Positions 23,214-34,440 of a stretch of 64,000 bases of DNA are shown here, piece by piece. The stretch is from Castor canadensis (taxonomy: Eukaryota; Chordata; Mammalia; Rodentia; Castoridae). Below the pieces are notes generated by a model. That model searched no databases. It worked only from the letters and a program-made list of their open reading frames with translations, and had not been told where the DNA came from. The number at the start of each line of letters is the position of its first letter. The first letter of the stretch is position 1. Position numbers and translations under genes: made by a program. The DNA lies in assembly GCF_047511655.1 (NCBI RefSeq), contig NC_133389.1, positions 39,663,295 through 39,727,294 of the forward strand. The letters run 5' to 3'.

Positions 23214-23345
23214 CTCTGGATAGTTCTGGAGGAGGGGTGCAGGTCTCAGGACATGCTGTGTGGATGGTTCTGGAGAATGAGGCTTTGGGCACCATTTGGA
23301 TGGTTCTGGAGGATGAGCTGGGCACTCTCTGGATGGTTCTGACAT
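23214..23345. repeat. Short degenerate minisatellite
   Basis: TGGAT(A/G)GTTCTGGA units start near 23216, 23261, 23296 and 23329, with spacers of about 33-45 bases containing GGGCA(C/T)T-like text. Four imperfect copies in intron 1. Confidence 0.65.
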
Positions 23346-23630
23346 CATTGTTGGAAGCCTTTGGGCTGGAATTTCTTTGTTTCTCTTTAGAATCTCCTCT
23401 TTGCTTCTTTAGCAGTTGAGTTTGTTTTCTCTCAGATGGAAACAGTATTATATCAATAGTCATATTTTTATGAAAAGCTCAAACAATAAAGTTGAAACTT
23501 GAAGTATATTTGACCCCAAGAAATCTCTTTCATACTCTGCCTGTTTTCCCTGGATTATGCCTTGAACTATCTCTAGCTGTCCTTGTTTCTTTCTTCTGAC
23601 ATGGTGCCCACTGGGTATCTCTTAGGGTCA

Positions 23631-23672
23631 TTTCTCTCTCTCTCTGTCTCTCTCTTTCTCTCTCTCTCTCTC
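23631..23672. repeat. (CT)n microsatellite
   Basis: CTCTCT run with TG and TT interruptions. Confidence 0.9.
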
Positions 23673-24049
23673 AATTTAGGCCAGCCAGTAGGCTTGGCCT
23701 CTTGACCATGTAGGGACATTGACTTTTCCCTGCTGAGGTCTTACGGGGCACCTTTAGGAATAGTTAGATTCCTTGGGAGAATGGCCTCTTTTCTTCTGAT
23801 ACTGGCAGGTCTCCTTATACCAGCTCTGCCAGTCCCCTGGTCAGCAACCTGTGCTTTCTCCTTTGTTCCTAGAACACTGCTTCAAAGGTCTATTTCAGTA
23901 TGAATTTCCTACAGCCAAAGATTTTTTACGTAATGACAGCTGGGGAAGGCTGTGGATTGAGGAAGGATGAAGGGAGGGGTTGTCCAGATAGAGGAGCTTG
24001 TGCTAACAGAGGACAGGGCTCCTAGACTGGAGTACATCCTTATGAGATT

Positions 24050-24720
24050 CTACTCTGCTTAAAAGTAGGAAAATATGATGAAACAACAACATGGGTACAT
24101 CTCAAAAACTTTACACTAGACTAGGCACAGTGGCTCATGTCTATAATCCATCCCAGCCACTCGGGAGGCAGAGATAAGACAATTTCAGTTTGAGGCCAGT
24201 CTGGGTAAACAGTGAGACCCTGTCTCAAAATAGTTGGATGTGATGGTGTATGCTTATAATCTCAGTTGTGTGGGATGCAGATAAGGGGATTGTGGTTTGA
24301 GTCTGGCCCTGGGCAAAAGTGAAAAACAACTACAGCAAAAAGGACTTGGGGGAGTGACTCAAGTGGCAGAACACCTGCCTAGCAAGTGAAAGGCCTTGAG
24401 TTCAAACCCCAGTACCACTAAACAAACAACACACACCCCTTTATGCTGAGCTAAAGAAGCCAGACACAAGCATGTATGCTGTCAGACTCCATTTACATGG
24501 AGCTGTACTTAAAGTGACTGGCGGAGATCAGTGTGCTTACCCCTGGGCTGGAAGGTATTGATCAGGAAGGAGCAGGAGAACTTTCTGGAGTAATGGAAGT
24601 GTTCTGTATCTTGACAGGGATTTGGATTACACTAGTGAAAACATGACAGACTCCCAAAACATATTGCTTAGAATTGTAGCTGTTTTCTAAAAAGTTTATT
24701 GCAGTATAGGAAAATTGGAA
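24050..24720 (+). mobile_element. Old L1 3' fragment split by a SINE cluster
   Basis: AACATGGGTACATCTCAAAA before the SINEs, and CATTTACATGGAGCTGTACT, GGAAGTGTTCTGTATCTTGA after them, match the 3' region of old L1 elements. Confidence 0.55.
24122..24427 (+). mobile_element. B1-like units plus ID-like unit
   Basis: Two B1-like units (AGGCACAGTGGCTCATGTCT; GATGTGATGGTGTATGCTTA) then GTGACTCAAGTGGCAGAACA and GAGTTCAAACCCCAGTACCA. Confidence 0.8.
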
Positions 24721-24999
24721 TTACATTATAAATGAGAAATTAATTTTCATTTTACATTGTTTCTTCTTTGTGATTGTTAGCTTCAATGTGTTTTGTTTTC
24801 AAGCATGTTAGCTTGATTGTTGGGGCGCTCTGACTGCAGCCAGCTGACCCATGGCCCTCCAGCTTCCTTTCCATTTTCCTTCCTCAGAATGCCTGTGTCC
24901 TGTTGTGCCCCTTATGCATACCGGCTCCAGCCTGGCTTCTGTGACTGACCAGGTACTTAGTACTTTAAGACAGAGTTGACAAGATCAGCAGGAGTAGTG

Positions 25000-25142
25000 A
25001 CTGTGTGGTGTCAGGGAAATGGTGGGGCTTTAGAACTGGCCTGACCAGGGTTTGAATCCAAAGGTTGGTCAGTGTATGGCCTTGAACCCATCCCCCTGAT
25101 CCTCAGTTTTTTTTTCTGTGAAGTGGTGATATTATTACCTCC
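25000..25142 (+). mobile_element. MIR fragment
   Basis: GGTTTGAATCCAAAGGTTGG, GTGTATGGCCTTGAACCCAT and ATCCTCAGTTTTTTTTTCTG fit the MIR core. Confidence 0.6.
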
Positions 25143-25144
25143 TT

Positions 25145-25240
25145 TAGTGTAGCTGTGGCTGGTCTTGGACTTGTGACCCTCCTGCCTCATGTGCTTTGCC
25201 TTGTGTATTACCAGCTTGTGCCACCATGACTGGCAGCACC
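25145..25240 (-). mobile_element. Partial B1-like SINE
   Basis: TGGCTGGTCTTGGACTTGTG, CCTCCTGCCTCATGTGC and GTGCCACCATGACTGGC read as an antisense B1-like unit. Confidence 0.55.
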
Positions 25241-25521
25241 TCCTTTATACCAGTTGTTAGAATGAAATGAGCCAACTTGAATAGGACAGCCATCTCTGAA
25301 CTTGTTACAAAGGGACCAGGAAACATGGCAACTGAGTGTTCTGCCTGTCTATCCTGTGACCTCCAAATACACAGCAGGTGCTTCCCATCCTGTGGGGCAG
25401 GCTGCCTGCTGCAGCTTTGGGCGCTCTGTATCCCCTTGAATGTCTGTCTTGTTGAGAGCAGAAGTGGGGAACCTAGCTAGAAGAAACTGACCTTATACTA
25501 CTCCTCTTACTCTGTTTTAAG

Positions 25522-25632
25522 GGTGTTAGTGTGGAAGCCATGAGTGAGAATAAAATGGTGTCATCTGAGTTTAGCACAGCACCTATGGAAAAAGCTGCCA
25601 AAACTTTGCCATTTAAGGACCCCAACTTTGTG
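25522..25632 (+). CDS. INO80C: INO80C coding exon 2 (residues 53-89)
   Basis: This 111-nt exon encodes 37 residues starting GVSVEAMSENKMV and ending LPFKDPNFV. It begins after a TTTTAAG acceptor and ends at a GTAAGC donor, phase 0 on both sides, so skipping it would keep the frame. It carries the linker between the basic N-terminus and the conserved core; the FKDPNFV stretch starts the well-conserved part of the protein. It lies 9.4 kb downstream of exon 1. Confidence 0.96.
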
Positions 25633-27735
25633 GTAAGCATCTAAGGTACAATAGAAATAAAAACCTGATAGCCACACCTTAGCCTCTGGTTGTGTTGGGC
25701 CTGCACTGAGGTCCCCTTGTCCCTCAGTCGAATCACCATCTCTCCCGTTGGCTCTTGGGGGGCTGTTGAGGAGAGAGGGGCAGGAGAAAAATGGCCCTTC
25801 CTGTTGATGCCCCAGTGTGTCAGTCCCAGAGGACTTTGGTGTCCTTTGTGGAATTTATAGAAGGGTAAAAGTTTGCAGGTGGGTCATTTCCACAGTGACT
25901 CTCCCTTCCCCCTTTTATTGGTCTTAACATAAGTTTTAGAAAGGCTGGAAATATTTAACTGAAAGAAGGGTGCTCCTCATTAGTTTCTTCTCATTAATCT
26001 AAGCTATAAGTAGAATAGGATACTTTCCCTTTCATTCTTGAGGGACATAATCAACCATGGTGATTCACATTGCAGCTTTAAAACTTCAGTTTTTATGAAA
26101 GAGTTTTGGGAATACAGTATGACTAGTGACTACAAACATTTTGGTAGTACTTTCTTTTTTATTTTATAATCTTCATAGGACAAAAAAAGAAAAAAAGATT
26201 TCATGAATGTTTGCCATGCCATAATTGAGGCTTACTCAGTTTTCCAGGATCACTGGCTCATTTGCAAGGCAGAGAGACTCATCCCCAGAAGGGAGTTTAG
26301 AGATGCAGACATGAGGGTAAATGTAACTTTGGAGAAAATTTATTTTAAAGCAGTGAGGTCACAAGTGAAATCTACAAAGTTAAACCCCAAAAAGGATTTG
26401 CTTTTTTATGTGTGTGTAAAAAAGCAGCCTTTTATTTCTATTCTATCATTAGCAAACTCATGGGTTTTGACAACGCAAAATCATGGTTTTTAAACAAAGA
26501 TTAAAGGGTATAGTGAAATACTGTTTAAAAAGATCTCAGCAGTACGAATTATTGCTGATAGAATGGGGGGTACATAACAGTTACGATTAAGCATAAATGT
26601 CAGATTCTCAAATGGTAGTCAATTGATTTTTGTTTCTTCTAATCCATGCTTTTAATTTGAGCATTCTGGCCATGGTGGCGCAGTAGCTGGCAAGAAGAAC
26701 AGAACCTGGAAGAACCTGAAACAAATTCTCGCTGCTGAAAGGGCATTGCCGTGGCAACTGAACGATCCTAACTGTGAGCTGTCTAGAGCCTTCTATGTGC
26801 TTATAATGCTCAGGCTCAAAACTTCCTTATAAGAAACCTTCGTTATTTGATTATGTTTGCATTACTGTAGGAAACTGTTTTTAGCTTGAGAATTTTATAG
26901 TGGCATCAGTCCAGGAATATCATGTGTATATTTCCTCTTAACTGTGTCTGTGTTGAGTCTGTTTGTTTGTGTTGTCACAGGCATGTGGTTTTTAGTGTAT
27001 TGTTAACATTTTTGGTATGGAGAAATAGGTCCAAAGATGGTAATAATGATGTTTCTGTTAGACAAACTTCTCATTGAACAGTCTACTCTTAAATTTTGTT
27101 TTCAAGAACAAGGTAGCCCAAGTATGAAGCCAGATTTAGGAGGGAGGGTTTCCAACAACCAGCTTAAAGGCCATTTTTTTGCTTTCTGAGTGTTTTTCAG
27201 AGTAAATTACTTCTGCTTCAGTGTATCCAGATCTATGTAAAACCCCAATAGATGTTCTGTTCAACTTCAGTGGAAAATACAGGCTCAAACATCCTTCTTC
27301 CTCCTGTCCTGCTGTGTTCTTTCCTGGGGATGACTCAGTGAGTGACAAGTCAGCTCATTCAGTCATCTGGGTGTGGACACACAGCAGTCTGGATGCTCAG
27401 ATCCAGTTAGTGGGTCGTGTGACATTTCAGCACCGTCAACCCATGAAGCCTGAGACTGTGAGCATGGCTTGCGGGCAGATGAGCCTGGCAGTTTTGCTGG
27501 AATAGATGGCCCCTGGTGACAGGGCAGGGCTACATCCAAGCCTGCACTTGGTCTATGACATACTGCACTGTTGCTAAGACTCCTCCCTTACTTCTCTGGT
27601 TAATCCCCAGAGAATTCTGTGATATGTAATCACAAGAAAAATTTGAGAATATTATCAAATGTTATTTTAGGAAAAAAGAAAAGGAATTAGAATGTTTTAA
27701 GGCCAGTTTAGTCATCTTTTTCTTTTTTTCCCTAG
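25633..27735 (+). other. INO80C: INO80C introns 2 and 3 around exon 3
   Basis: Intron 2 (25633-26661) and intron 3 (26774-27735) show no gene and almost no recognisable repeat. Most of this AT-rich sequence looks unique. Confidence 0.7.
26662..26773 (+). CDS. INO80C: INO80C coding exon 3 (residues 90-126 plus first base of codon 127)
   Basis: This 112-nt exon encodes HSGHGGAVAGKKNRTWKNLK and continues to the NDPN motif. The last base is the T of a Tyr codon completed by exon 4. The basic and aromatic segment (KKNRTWKNLKQIL) is a strongly conserved part of the family. The donor is GTGAGC. The acceptor is TTTGAG, with an unfavourable G at -3 and a short pyrimidine tract. Because 112 is not a multiple of three, skipping would shift the frame. 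The reading frame itself is undamaged. Confidence 0.96.
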
Positions 27736-27803
27736 ACTTCAGTATTGATGCTCCTCCATCCTTTAAACCAGCGAAGAAGTATTCTGATGTTTCGGGTCTT
27801 CTT
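27736..27803 (+). CDS. INO80C: INO80C coding exon 4 (end of codon 127 to residue 149)
   Basis: This 68-nt exon completes the split Tyr codon and encodes FSIDAPPSFKPAKKYSDVSG then LL. The acceptor is strong (a run of T/C ending CCCTAG) and the donor is GTGAGT. The KKYSDVSGLL segment leads directly into the YL1 C-terminal-type domain, whose core begins here and continues in exon 5 across a 6.2-kb intron. Confidence 0.96.
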
Positions 27804-28145
27804 GTGAGTACAGTTGCATCTCTCTATATCATAACATTAACTTTAAGATTTCACAGCAATGTCTATCTAAAACAGTGTTCAGTATCAACTACTAATGGTC
27901 CTACCTGGAGACTTTTTACTGTGAATAAGTGATGGATGTGAACAAGGTGTTCATGCTGCTATCTGGAGTGTCCGTGTGGGCAGCTGAAGAGAGGACTGGA
28001 GCAGAAAGCAGAAGACATGGTTCACTTCCTTTCTTCTGTTAATTAATTATGTGAGACAACATGATAGAAGCAACTTGTTATTTTTTTACAGCTACAGTTT
28101 TAAAATACTATATTTAAATGACTGGTTCTACTTTAAAGAAATACT

Positions 28146-28250
28146 TAGGGCTGGGAGGAGGGTGAGCCAGTGGTAGAGTGTCTGCCTAGTAAGCTGGAGA
28201 TCCTTGGTTAGATTTCCAGCATTGTTGAAAAAGAAAAAAAAAAAATAAGC
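28146..28250 (+). mobile_element. ID-like SINE with A-rich tail
   Basis: GTGAGCCAGTGGTAGAGTGT, CTGCCTAGTAAGCTGGAGAT and GGTTAGATTTCCAGCATTG, followed by an A-rich tail with no B1 half. Confidence 0.7.
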
Positions 28251-28771
28251 ATCTCCATATCTCTACAGAGGCACTTGTATAAAGGTAGTGTCTTTCAAAC
28301 TTATTTTTAAACATCAGACTCCTTTTCCAAGTGAAATATTTTATAGAATCCACATATCTAAAAGGGCTGTGGTTCTGTGTAGAACCACAGAGTCCTCTGT
28401 CTTCCTTCCTACCTCCACTAATGACTGCTCAAGTAGTGTGGGGAGCACAGTTTGGAATCCACTAGCAGAGCTGAAGACTGGGAATTGGGCAAGTTGCTGA
28501 AGCCCAGGAATCAAAAGAGAGCCCAATCTCCTTATTCACAGAACATGGAGCAAGTGTGAAACCTGTAAGGATATTTTCAGCTCACCTTCTTAATCATTTT
28601 TTTCATCTCGTAAATTTAGAAGATGGGCTTTTTCTCATAACTATAGAAGTAGTGGAGCATGTCTCTTTTAAAACTCACATGCACATTCAAATGCTTTACA
28701 TTTTAATGAAAATGTCTGACTCCAATGCCTCTAACAAACTGACCAAATTAATTATATACATTTTACAAAGG

Positions 28772-28985
28772 AAGCCAGGCCTGGCTGTACCCCTGTAATC
28801 CCAGCTACTCAGGAGGCAGAAGCAGGAGGATCATGAGTTTGAGGCCAGCTTGAGCAAAGGTGTGGCAGGCCTGTCTCAAAAACAAACTAAAGACAAAGGC
28901 ACTCAGGTGGCAGAGCACTTGTGTAGCATGCATAAGGCCCTGGGTTCAATCCTCAGTACTGCAAAAAGATAAAAATTTTAAAAAA
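28772..28985 (+). mobile_element. B1+ID-like composite SINE
   Basis: CCCCTGTAATCCCAGCTACT opens the B1-like half; GCACTCAGGTGGCAGAGCAC and GGGTTCAATCCTCAGTACTG mark the ID-like half. Confidence 0.8.
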
Positions 28986-29084
28986 GATAGAATTTTCTCC
29001 TTTGTGATGACAATATTCCTCTTTATTCCTGATCATTTTCATTGTTCTGAAGTCCACTATTGTCTGTATTCATATAGCTATGTG

Positions 29085-29470
29085 GTATGATTTGTATATG
29101 CCTTGTTCCCCAGTATGGGGGTGTTGAGGTGGTAGAGCCTCTAACGGGAGCCTAATGAAGATAATTAGGTCCTTGGGGCTCCACTCTCATGGATGGATTA
29201 TGTACTGTCTCTTGGGAGAGGGTCAGCTCTCCTAGGAGTGGATTGGTTCCCATGAAAGAGAATTGTTATGAAAAAGAGCAGTGAGCCTGGCCCCTTCCTG
29301 GTCTCTTGCTTCCATTCCTTGCTGCACACATGCTCTTTCTGCACTTGCCAGTTCTCTTTCTTCCATGTTACGATATAGCCAAGGAGCCCTGGCCAAGATG
29401 TTGACACTATACTGTTTACACCTTCCAGCCTCCAAGACCATGAGCTCAGTAAGTGTCTTTTCTTTATAGA
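29085..29470 (+). mobile_element. MaLR-type LTR (MST/MLT-like)
   Basis: TGTTGAGGTGGTAGAGCCTC, GAAGATAATTAGGTCCTTGG, AGTGGATTGGTTCCCATGA and CACCTTCCAGCCTCCAAGAC follow MaLR LTR order on the + strand. Solitary, no internal region. Confidence 0.55.
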
Positions 29471-29486
29471 GTACCCATTTTATTGT

Positions 29487-29568
29487 TGTTGTTTTTGTTG
29501 TTTTGAGCTCAGGACTTCATGCTTGATAGGCAGGCACCCTCTCACTTGATCTACTCTGCCAGCTCAAA
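29487..29568 (-). mobile_element. ID-like SINE
   Basis: GAGCTCAGGACTTCATGCTT, GATAGGCAGGCACCCTCTCA, CTTGATCTACTCTGCCAGC. Confidence 0.65.
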
Positions 29569-29574
29569 GTGAGC

Positions 29575-30340
29575 ATTTTTTAAGACTGTATTTTTTTAAA
29601 CTCATAGTTATAGAGTTATCATATACCCCAAACACAGTTTCTCCTTTTATTAACATCTATGGCATATTAGTTATAGTGAATGAACTATATATTATTATTA
29701 TTAGCAAAAGCCCATAATTTATACTGATGTCCTCTGTCTGTTCTAGAATCCCATCTGGAATACTGTATGGTATCTAGTTGTCATGTCTCCTTAGGCTGCT
29801 CTTGGCTGTGGCAGTTTCTCAAATTTTTCTTGTCTTTGATAACATTGTCACTTTTTTTAATTTTTAATTTTTTTTTTTTTTAAGATGGGCTCTTACTATA
29901 TTGCTCAGGCTGGTGTCAAACTCCTGAGCTGAAGTGGTCCTCCTTTTCCAACCCCCAAGTGCTAGGATAACAGGTGTGTGCCTCCACGCGCAGCTTACTT
30001 TGTCACTTTTAAGAAGTGTTGGTCAGGTACTTTGTAGAATGCTTTATTACTAAAATTTGTCTTGTGTTTTCCTCATGGAAAGATTAGGTTAACTAAATAT
30101 TTTTAAGTTGTACTTATTTTCTAGTTCATACCTCTTTTTAAAAATTTTGAATGGTTGCTCTTATATTTCCAATATATATTTTTGAGCAACTGAGTCTATT
30201 TTTAAATATTATACCAATTCATGTGTAGTGCAAGGTTTTTAATGATAGTATATTTCCAATTCCAGTCTTCCATTTCCTCACCATTTCTTTGTTGTCATAT
30301 TGTTTATTTTTACTATGCTATAAGCAAAATAAATTGCTAC
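29575..30340 (-). mobile_element. Possible old antisense L1-like sequence
   Basis: AT-rich text such as TTATTAACATCTATGGCATA resembles antisense old L1 3' sequence, interrupted by a B1-like unit at 29862-29997. Weakly supported. Confidence 0.3.
29862..29997 (-). mobile_element. B1-like SINE
   Basis: Poly(T), then TCTTACTATATTGCTCAGGC, CCCAAGTGCTAGGATAACAG and GTGTGTGCCTCCACGCGC. Confidence 0.75.
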
Positions 30341-30869
30341 TAGTTTTTGCTTCAGATAGTTATCTTTTAGAGAAATAAAAGTGAGAAAAAATAATTTTCT
30401 TTTACCTTCATTTAGTCTATTTCCACTTTTTAAATTTCATTGCATATGTCCAGTTTGCAATCTAATAGCATATTCTTTCTATTAGGATAACTTCCTGAGT
30501 CTCATCTTGATTTTCTGCTTTCTCATTGTAGTCTTGTGCTACTGCTTGTCTATTGCTTGAAAATAATTGCCTTATATATTTTACCCATTTTGATAGTTGT
30601 TTATGGCAAGAAAACTAGTGTGGCACCCAGTTATTCTGTTATGGCCAAAATGGAAATCTCTCCCTGTGTCATTCTGAGCTTTTGGAAATCATGGTTTATG
30701 GCCACACTTAGAAGAAGCTGATTCTTTGGAATGTCAACTTTCTCCTCACCATTTTGGGTAGTTCATGCTGGTACAGTGGTTTTCACTCATTAGGAGGATG
30801 ATTCCTGGTCTCTTTATGACATCAGCAGAGGAATTTCCATGTTACACCTTACCTAAAACCTCTTGCCCC

Positions 30870-31690
30870 ACTGAAGGTAAGAATTAAGAAGTTGTAAGCA
30901 TATAAAGAACTCCACCAAATCATTAAGGGGCAATCCCATAGAAGAACTGGCAAAACGTGTGTGAGTAGGCAGTTGAAAGGAGAGGACTTACAGATGACTT
31001 GTAAGTAGGTATTGGAGCTCATTGGTAATTAGGTAAAAGGCTGATCAAACAGGGAAGAAATTGAGACATTTGTTTATATGTTTCAGCACCAACATAAGGA
31101 AGTGGATATGCTCATATATTGCTGTTTTGAGGTGGGAATCATGCATTGATAGAGCTTCCTTGAAAGACAAGTTGAGACTATCTCTTGAGACCAAAAAAAA
31201 AACAAGCAAAAGTCTATGATCTAGAAATTTGCCTTCTAGGCAACTCCCTAGAGAAATATGGTGCACCAGAAACTTCATGCAGAAATACTTAGGAAAGTGC
31301 ACTAGCAAAATACTAGAAACACATAAAAGTCTGCCACTGGGGATTTTCATGCTGTTCTCTGGCCTGGATGTACATGCAACAACGTGGATGACGTTCCAAG
31401 ATACATTGTTGACAGAAAGATGCAAGCAGTATAAACAGTCTAGTTTATTACATTAAAAATCACCACACACTCACACCCAGAAATACTGGGCAGTTTCTCT
31501 GGTGTGTTTAATGTGTGGAAGGGTGTAAAATTTAAAAGTCTGGAAGGGTGCCCACCTAGTACTAGTTGCCTCAGGAAAAGGCAAAGGACTTTGGGGTGGA
31601 AGATGGTGATAAAAGGGTGCTTCAATCTTATTTGTAATGTTTTAATTTTTTTCTAGAGAATATGTTCATCTCTTACTTGTATAATTTAAA
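30870..31690 (+). mobile_element. Old L1-like 3' fragment
   Basis: GGATGTACATGCAACAACGT, GGATGACGTTCCAAGATACA, AAGCAGTATAAACAGTCTAG and TTATTTGTAATGTTTTAATT follow old L1 3' sequence. Confidence 0.5.
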
Positions 31691-34032
31691 GTTACAAAAT
31701 TTAAAAAGCTCAGTTCATATTTACACTGACTCACCTAACCCCAAAGAGCCACATGTGTCTATGTCTCCTGTGTTTGGGCATAGCACGGAGGCATGTTGGG
31801 TCACACTTGTGTGTAGCTATAGAGCTTTGAAAGTGTTGTGGCTCTAGGTGAGATTGGAGGTGGGGGCTGTGACCACTGCCTGTCACCATTTGCCTATCAC
31901 CCTGAAGCAAGGGGGACCTAAAGCTGTTTGCCGATTGCACAGTACAGAAGGACAGCCTCTGTTTATTTGTTTGTTTCATCTAGGCTCAAGGGACAGAGTC
32001 CAGAGCCAGGTGGACTGTAGAGATGAAGTTCTTTACTTCTTCAGCTCTGGGGTGTTACTTGGCATTATCCCTCCTGTTCAAAATGCTGGATGCTGGTTCC
32101 TGGGTCAGGACCACCAGTTTTTGTGGGTGACCTCTGTTGGTGCCATGAGAGCTCTGTAGTCTACATTGTTTATTCAGCAGTCTTTTTGGTAGAGAGGTCT
32201 GAACTTGAGCAGGCAGCTCGGTGCAGTTTGGTGGTGGGAGTGAAGCAGCTGTGGGCAGAGCCAGACTGAGGTTAGTTCATGTACAGAGACCAGGTGGTCC
32301 AAGCCAGATGCCACATGCACCCTGCTCAGAACCACGAGGCAGCCTCTACTCCCTCCCACCCCCACCCCCATCAGGTAGACACTCTAAATCCCACATGGCC
32401 GTGACCCTCCCAGGAGACTTCTCGCTGTTTTTTATATTAGCCCTTCACTTTTATTACTGTCATGAGAGGAAATGTGGTACAGAAAGACAATATCTAAATC
32501 AAGCCAAAGGACCAAAGTTTTATTTTATATGCAGCTTTAATTAGTCTTAGCTTTTTAGGAATAAATTCCATCTTCCTGACACACAACAGGAATCCTTGAG
32601 GGGGGTCCCTTGTGGCAGGATTGAGACTTTAGAGCATGAGAAACCCACGACTCAGTTCCCTGCGGCTTGTGGTCTCTTCCCTGAGTCCTCTCCCTCATCA
32701 GACCTCAGAATTACCGAGTCTTGGTGCACTCGCAGGTGACAGTGGTGGAGCAGAGAATCCTCACTTGAGTATTGGGACATTATATGTCTGGACTTTAATG
32801 ATATTTTTTATCATTTTTAAAAGGTGCTTAAAATTATTCATGTGCATGTTTTCTTTTTCAAAAATCCATAGAAACCATGTACTTTGAGGTATATAATAGG
32901 TAAATTATTTTCTCTACCTTGCACATGGATAAAATAGACCAAAAGAGTATTTTGCTATGTCTGGGAAGTAAGTTCTTTTTTCTGTGATGGTCCAGGTCAT
33001 CTAATCATTCCTTTATGCATTCATCAGTTGTCGTACAAACACTGACTGAAGGCCCCTGTGGTCTACAATGATGAGCAAATGAGCACATTCCCTCCCCTCA
33101 GAGCCTCACAGCCTAGACATTAATCAGAGTCATGTAGAAACTGTATGTGAAAGCATTGCATGGGAGTGTGCTGTGATGCTGTGAAAAGAGAAGGTGGGGC
33201 CTCACCTCCTGAGGGTGTAGCTATGGGGCTGAGTCCTGATGGATGAGTAGGTGATTACTGAACACAGTAGGCCAGATGGAGTTGGGTGGGGCATGGCAGG
33301 AAGGACAGATTTAGAGACCATGGTGGTTGGAACCACAGACTGGGGACATGTGGCTGAGGAGTAAAGAAGCCTGGGGTCTGAGTCACACTGAGGACTTGGG
33401 CTTTTGTCCTGGTAACAGAGAGGAGCTATTCTGAGAGAGACTTATGCTGAGGAAGGACATGATCAAAATTGCAAGTTGCAAAGATGACCTGGCTGCAGTT
33501 GTAGAATGGCATGGCAGTCCCGTCTAGTGGTGGGGGTGGCTGGCCAGGGCAGCACTACAGTAGCCCAGGGTACTGTGGAAGTAGTGTGGGGGGATGGGGA
33601 GAAAGCTGGAGAGGAGGACAGAAGGTAGATGGAACACAGCAAGGAGAGTGTGGACCTGGTGTGCAGTCCCGTGTAGTTCTTACCTTGAGGAACACAGCCC
33701 TGGGGCATTTGATAGAAGGAGGTGGGAGTTTGAAGGCAGGAAGGAAGGACCATTGTGAATTTAATCTTGGACCTGCTGCTTACAGCCCCTGAGGCACCAA
33801 GAAGGGTCTAGATTCTGGCATGATTATTCTTCCTCCAGTCTGTACCCTGAAGTGTTTCTCAGGTCTGAAAAAATTAATGAGTCTTGGCCAAAGTGAGCAA
33901 TTTAGTGTTCTTGGTGACAGTAAAGCATAATGAAGATATATTTCACTTTGAGTAAAATTAAAAAAGGATTAGAACTTGAACTTAAAATACCACCACCCAA
34001 CAACTCTTTGTCCTTCCATGTTTCTCACCCAG

Positions 34033-34164
34033 GCCAACTACACAGATCCCCAGAGCAAGCTACGGTTCAGCAGCATTGAAGAATTTTCCTATATTCGGAG
34101 GCTGCCATCAGATGTTGTCACTGGCTATCTGGCTCTAAGGAAGGCCACAAGCATCGTTCCCTGA
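34033..34164 (+). CDS. INO80C: INO80C terminal coding exon 5 (residues 150-192 and stop)
   Basis: This exon opens after a TTTCTCACCCAG acceptor and encodes ANYTDPQSKLRFSSIEEFSY, then IRRLPSDVVTGYLALRKATS and IVP before TGA at 34162-34164. The YTDP...LRF...F.YIRRLP...YLALR pattern is the YL1 nuclear protein C-terminal domain signature shared by Ies6/INO80C and YL1/VPS72. In Ies6 this part contacts Arp5 (family knowledge). The five exons total 52+37+37+1+22+43 = 192 residues, the length I recall for the human protein, with no stop or frameshift. The gene therefore looks intact and functional. Confidence 0.97.
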   Translation, partial: ANYTDPQSKLRFSSIEEFSYIRRLPSDVVTGYLALRKATSIVP

Positions 34165-34440
34165 GCCTGAGAAATGGACATGAAGTAGGAACTGTTTCAA
34201 AAGCAGACTCCAAAGTCTGATTTTGTTTCACGGAAACAAACTCATTCTGCTGTCAATCTGAAAATGTCAGTTCTGTGCCTTGGAAAGAATGTTTGGCTTA
34301 TTTTAAGGGCTTTTTTTTCCCCCCTATGTTTTCTCTTCTAGTGTGATATTTCCTGTTGAATTAAATTATACTTCAGTTGTTGCCTCAAGTAAAATTGCTT
34401 GACAAGAAAACACAATAAAATTGTGCTGTCAGTTTAGCCC
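34165..34440 (+). other. INO80C: INO80C 3' UTR with poly(A) signal
   Basis: Unique sequence follows the TGA. A canonical AATAAA is at 34414-34419, and a variant ATTAAA at 34360-34365 could be a weaker upstream signal. A T/G-rich stretch follows about 35-50 bases after the canonical signal. Cleavage is expected near 34435-34445, giving a short 3' UTR of about 270 bases. Confidence 0.75.

Larger units (their letters stand above)
16113..25521 (+). other. INO80C: INO80C intron 1
   Basis: A 9.4-kb intron bounded by GTACGC and TTTTAAG. It contains SINEs, two MIRs, old antisense L1 pieces, an antisense MLT1-like LTR, a CT repeat and a small minisatellite, listed separately. Nothing in the remaining sequence looks coding. 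A 168-codon minus-strand frame at 22562-23068 has no recognisable domain. Confidence 0.85.
27804..34032 (+). other. INO80C: INO80C intron 4
   Basis: A 6.2-kb intron from GTGAGT to CACCCAG. It contains ID- and B1-type SINEs, a MaLR-like LTR and old L1 sequence, listed separately. The part from about 32,000 to 34,032 has no gene; its 33,000-33,560 portion resembles an old interspersed repeat. Confidence 0.75.

Noticed and set aside
23214..23345. CRISPR-like array from regularly repeated TGGATGGTTCTGGA
   Set aside because: Repeats are short and unequal in spacing, there are no cas genes, and the host is a mammal. A minisatellite explains it.
26203..26493. 96-codon frame in INO80C intron 2 as an alternative exon
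   Set aside because: No conserved motif, and no splice sites that would join it in frame to exons 2 and 3.
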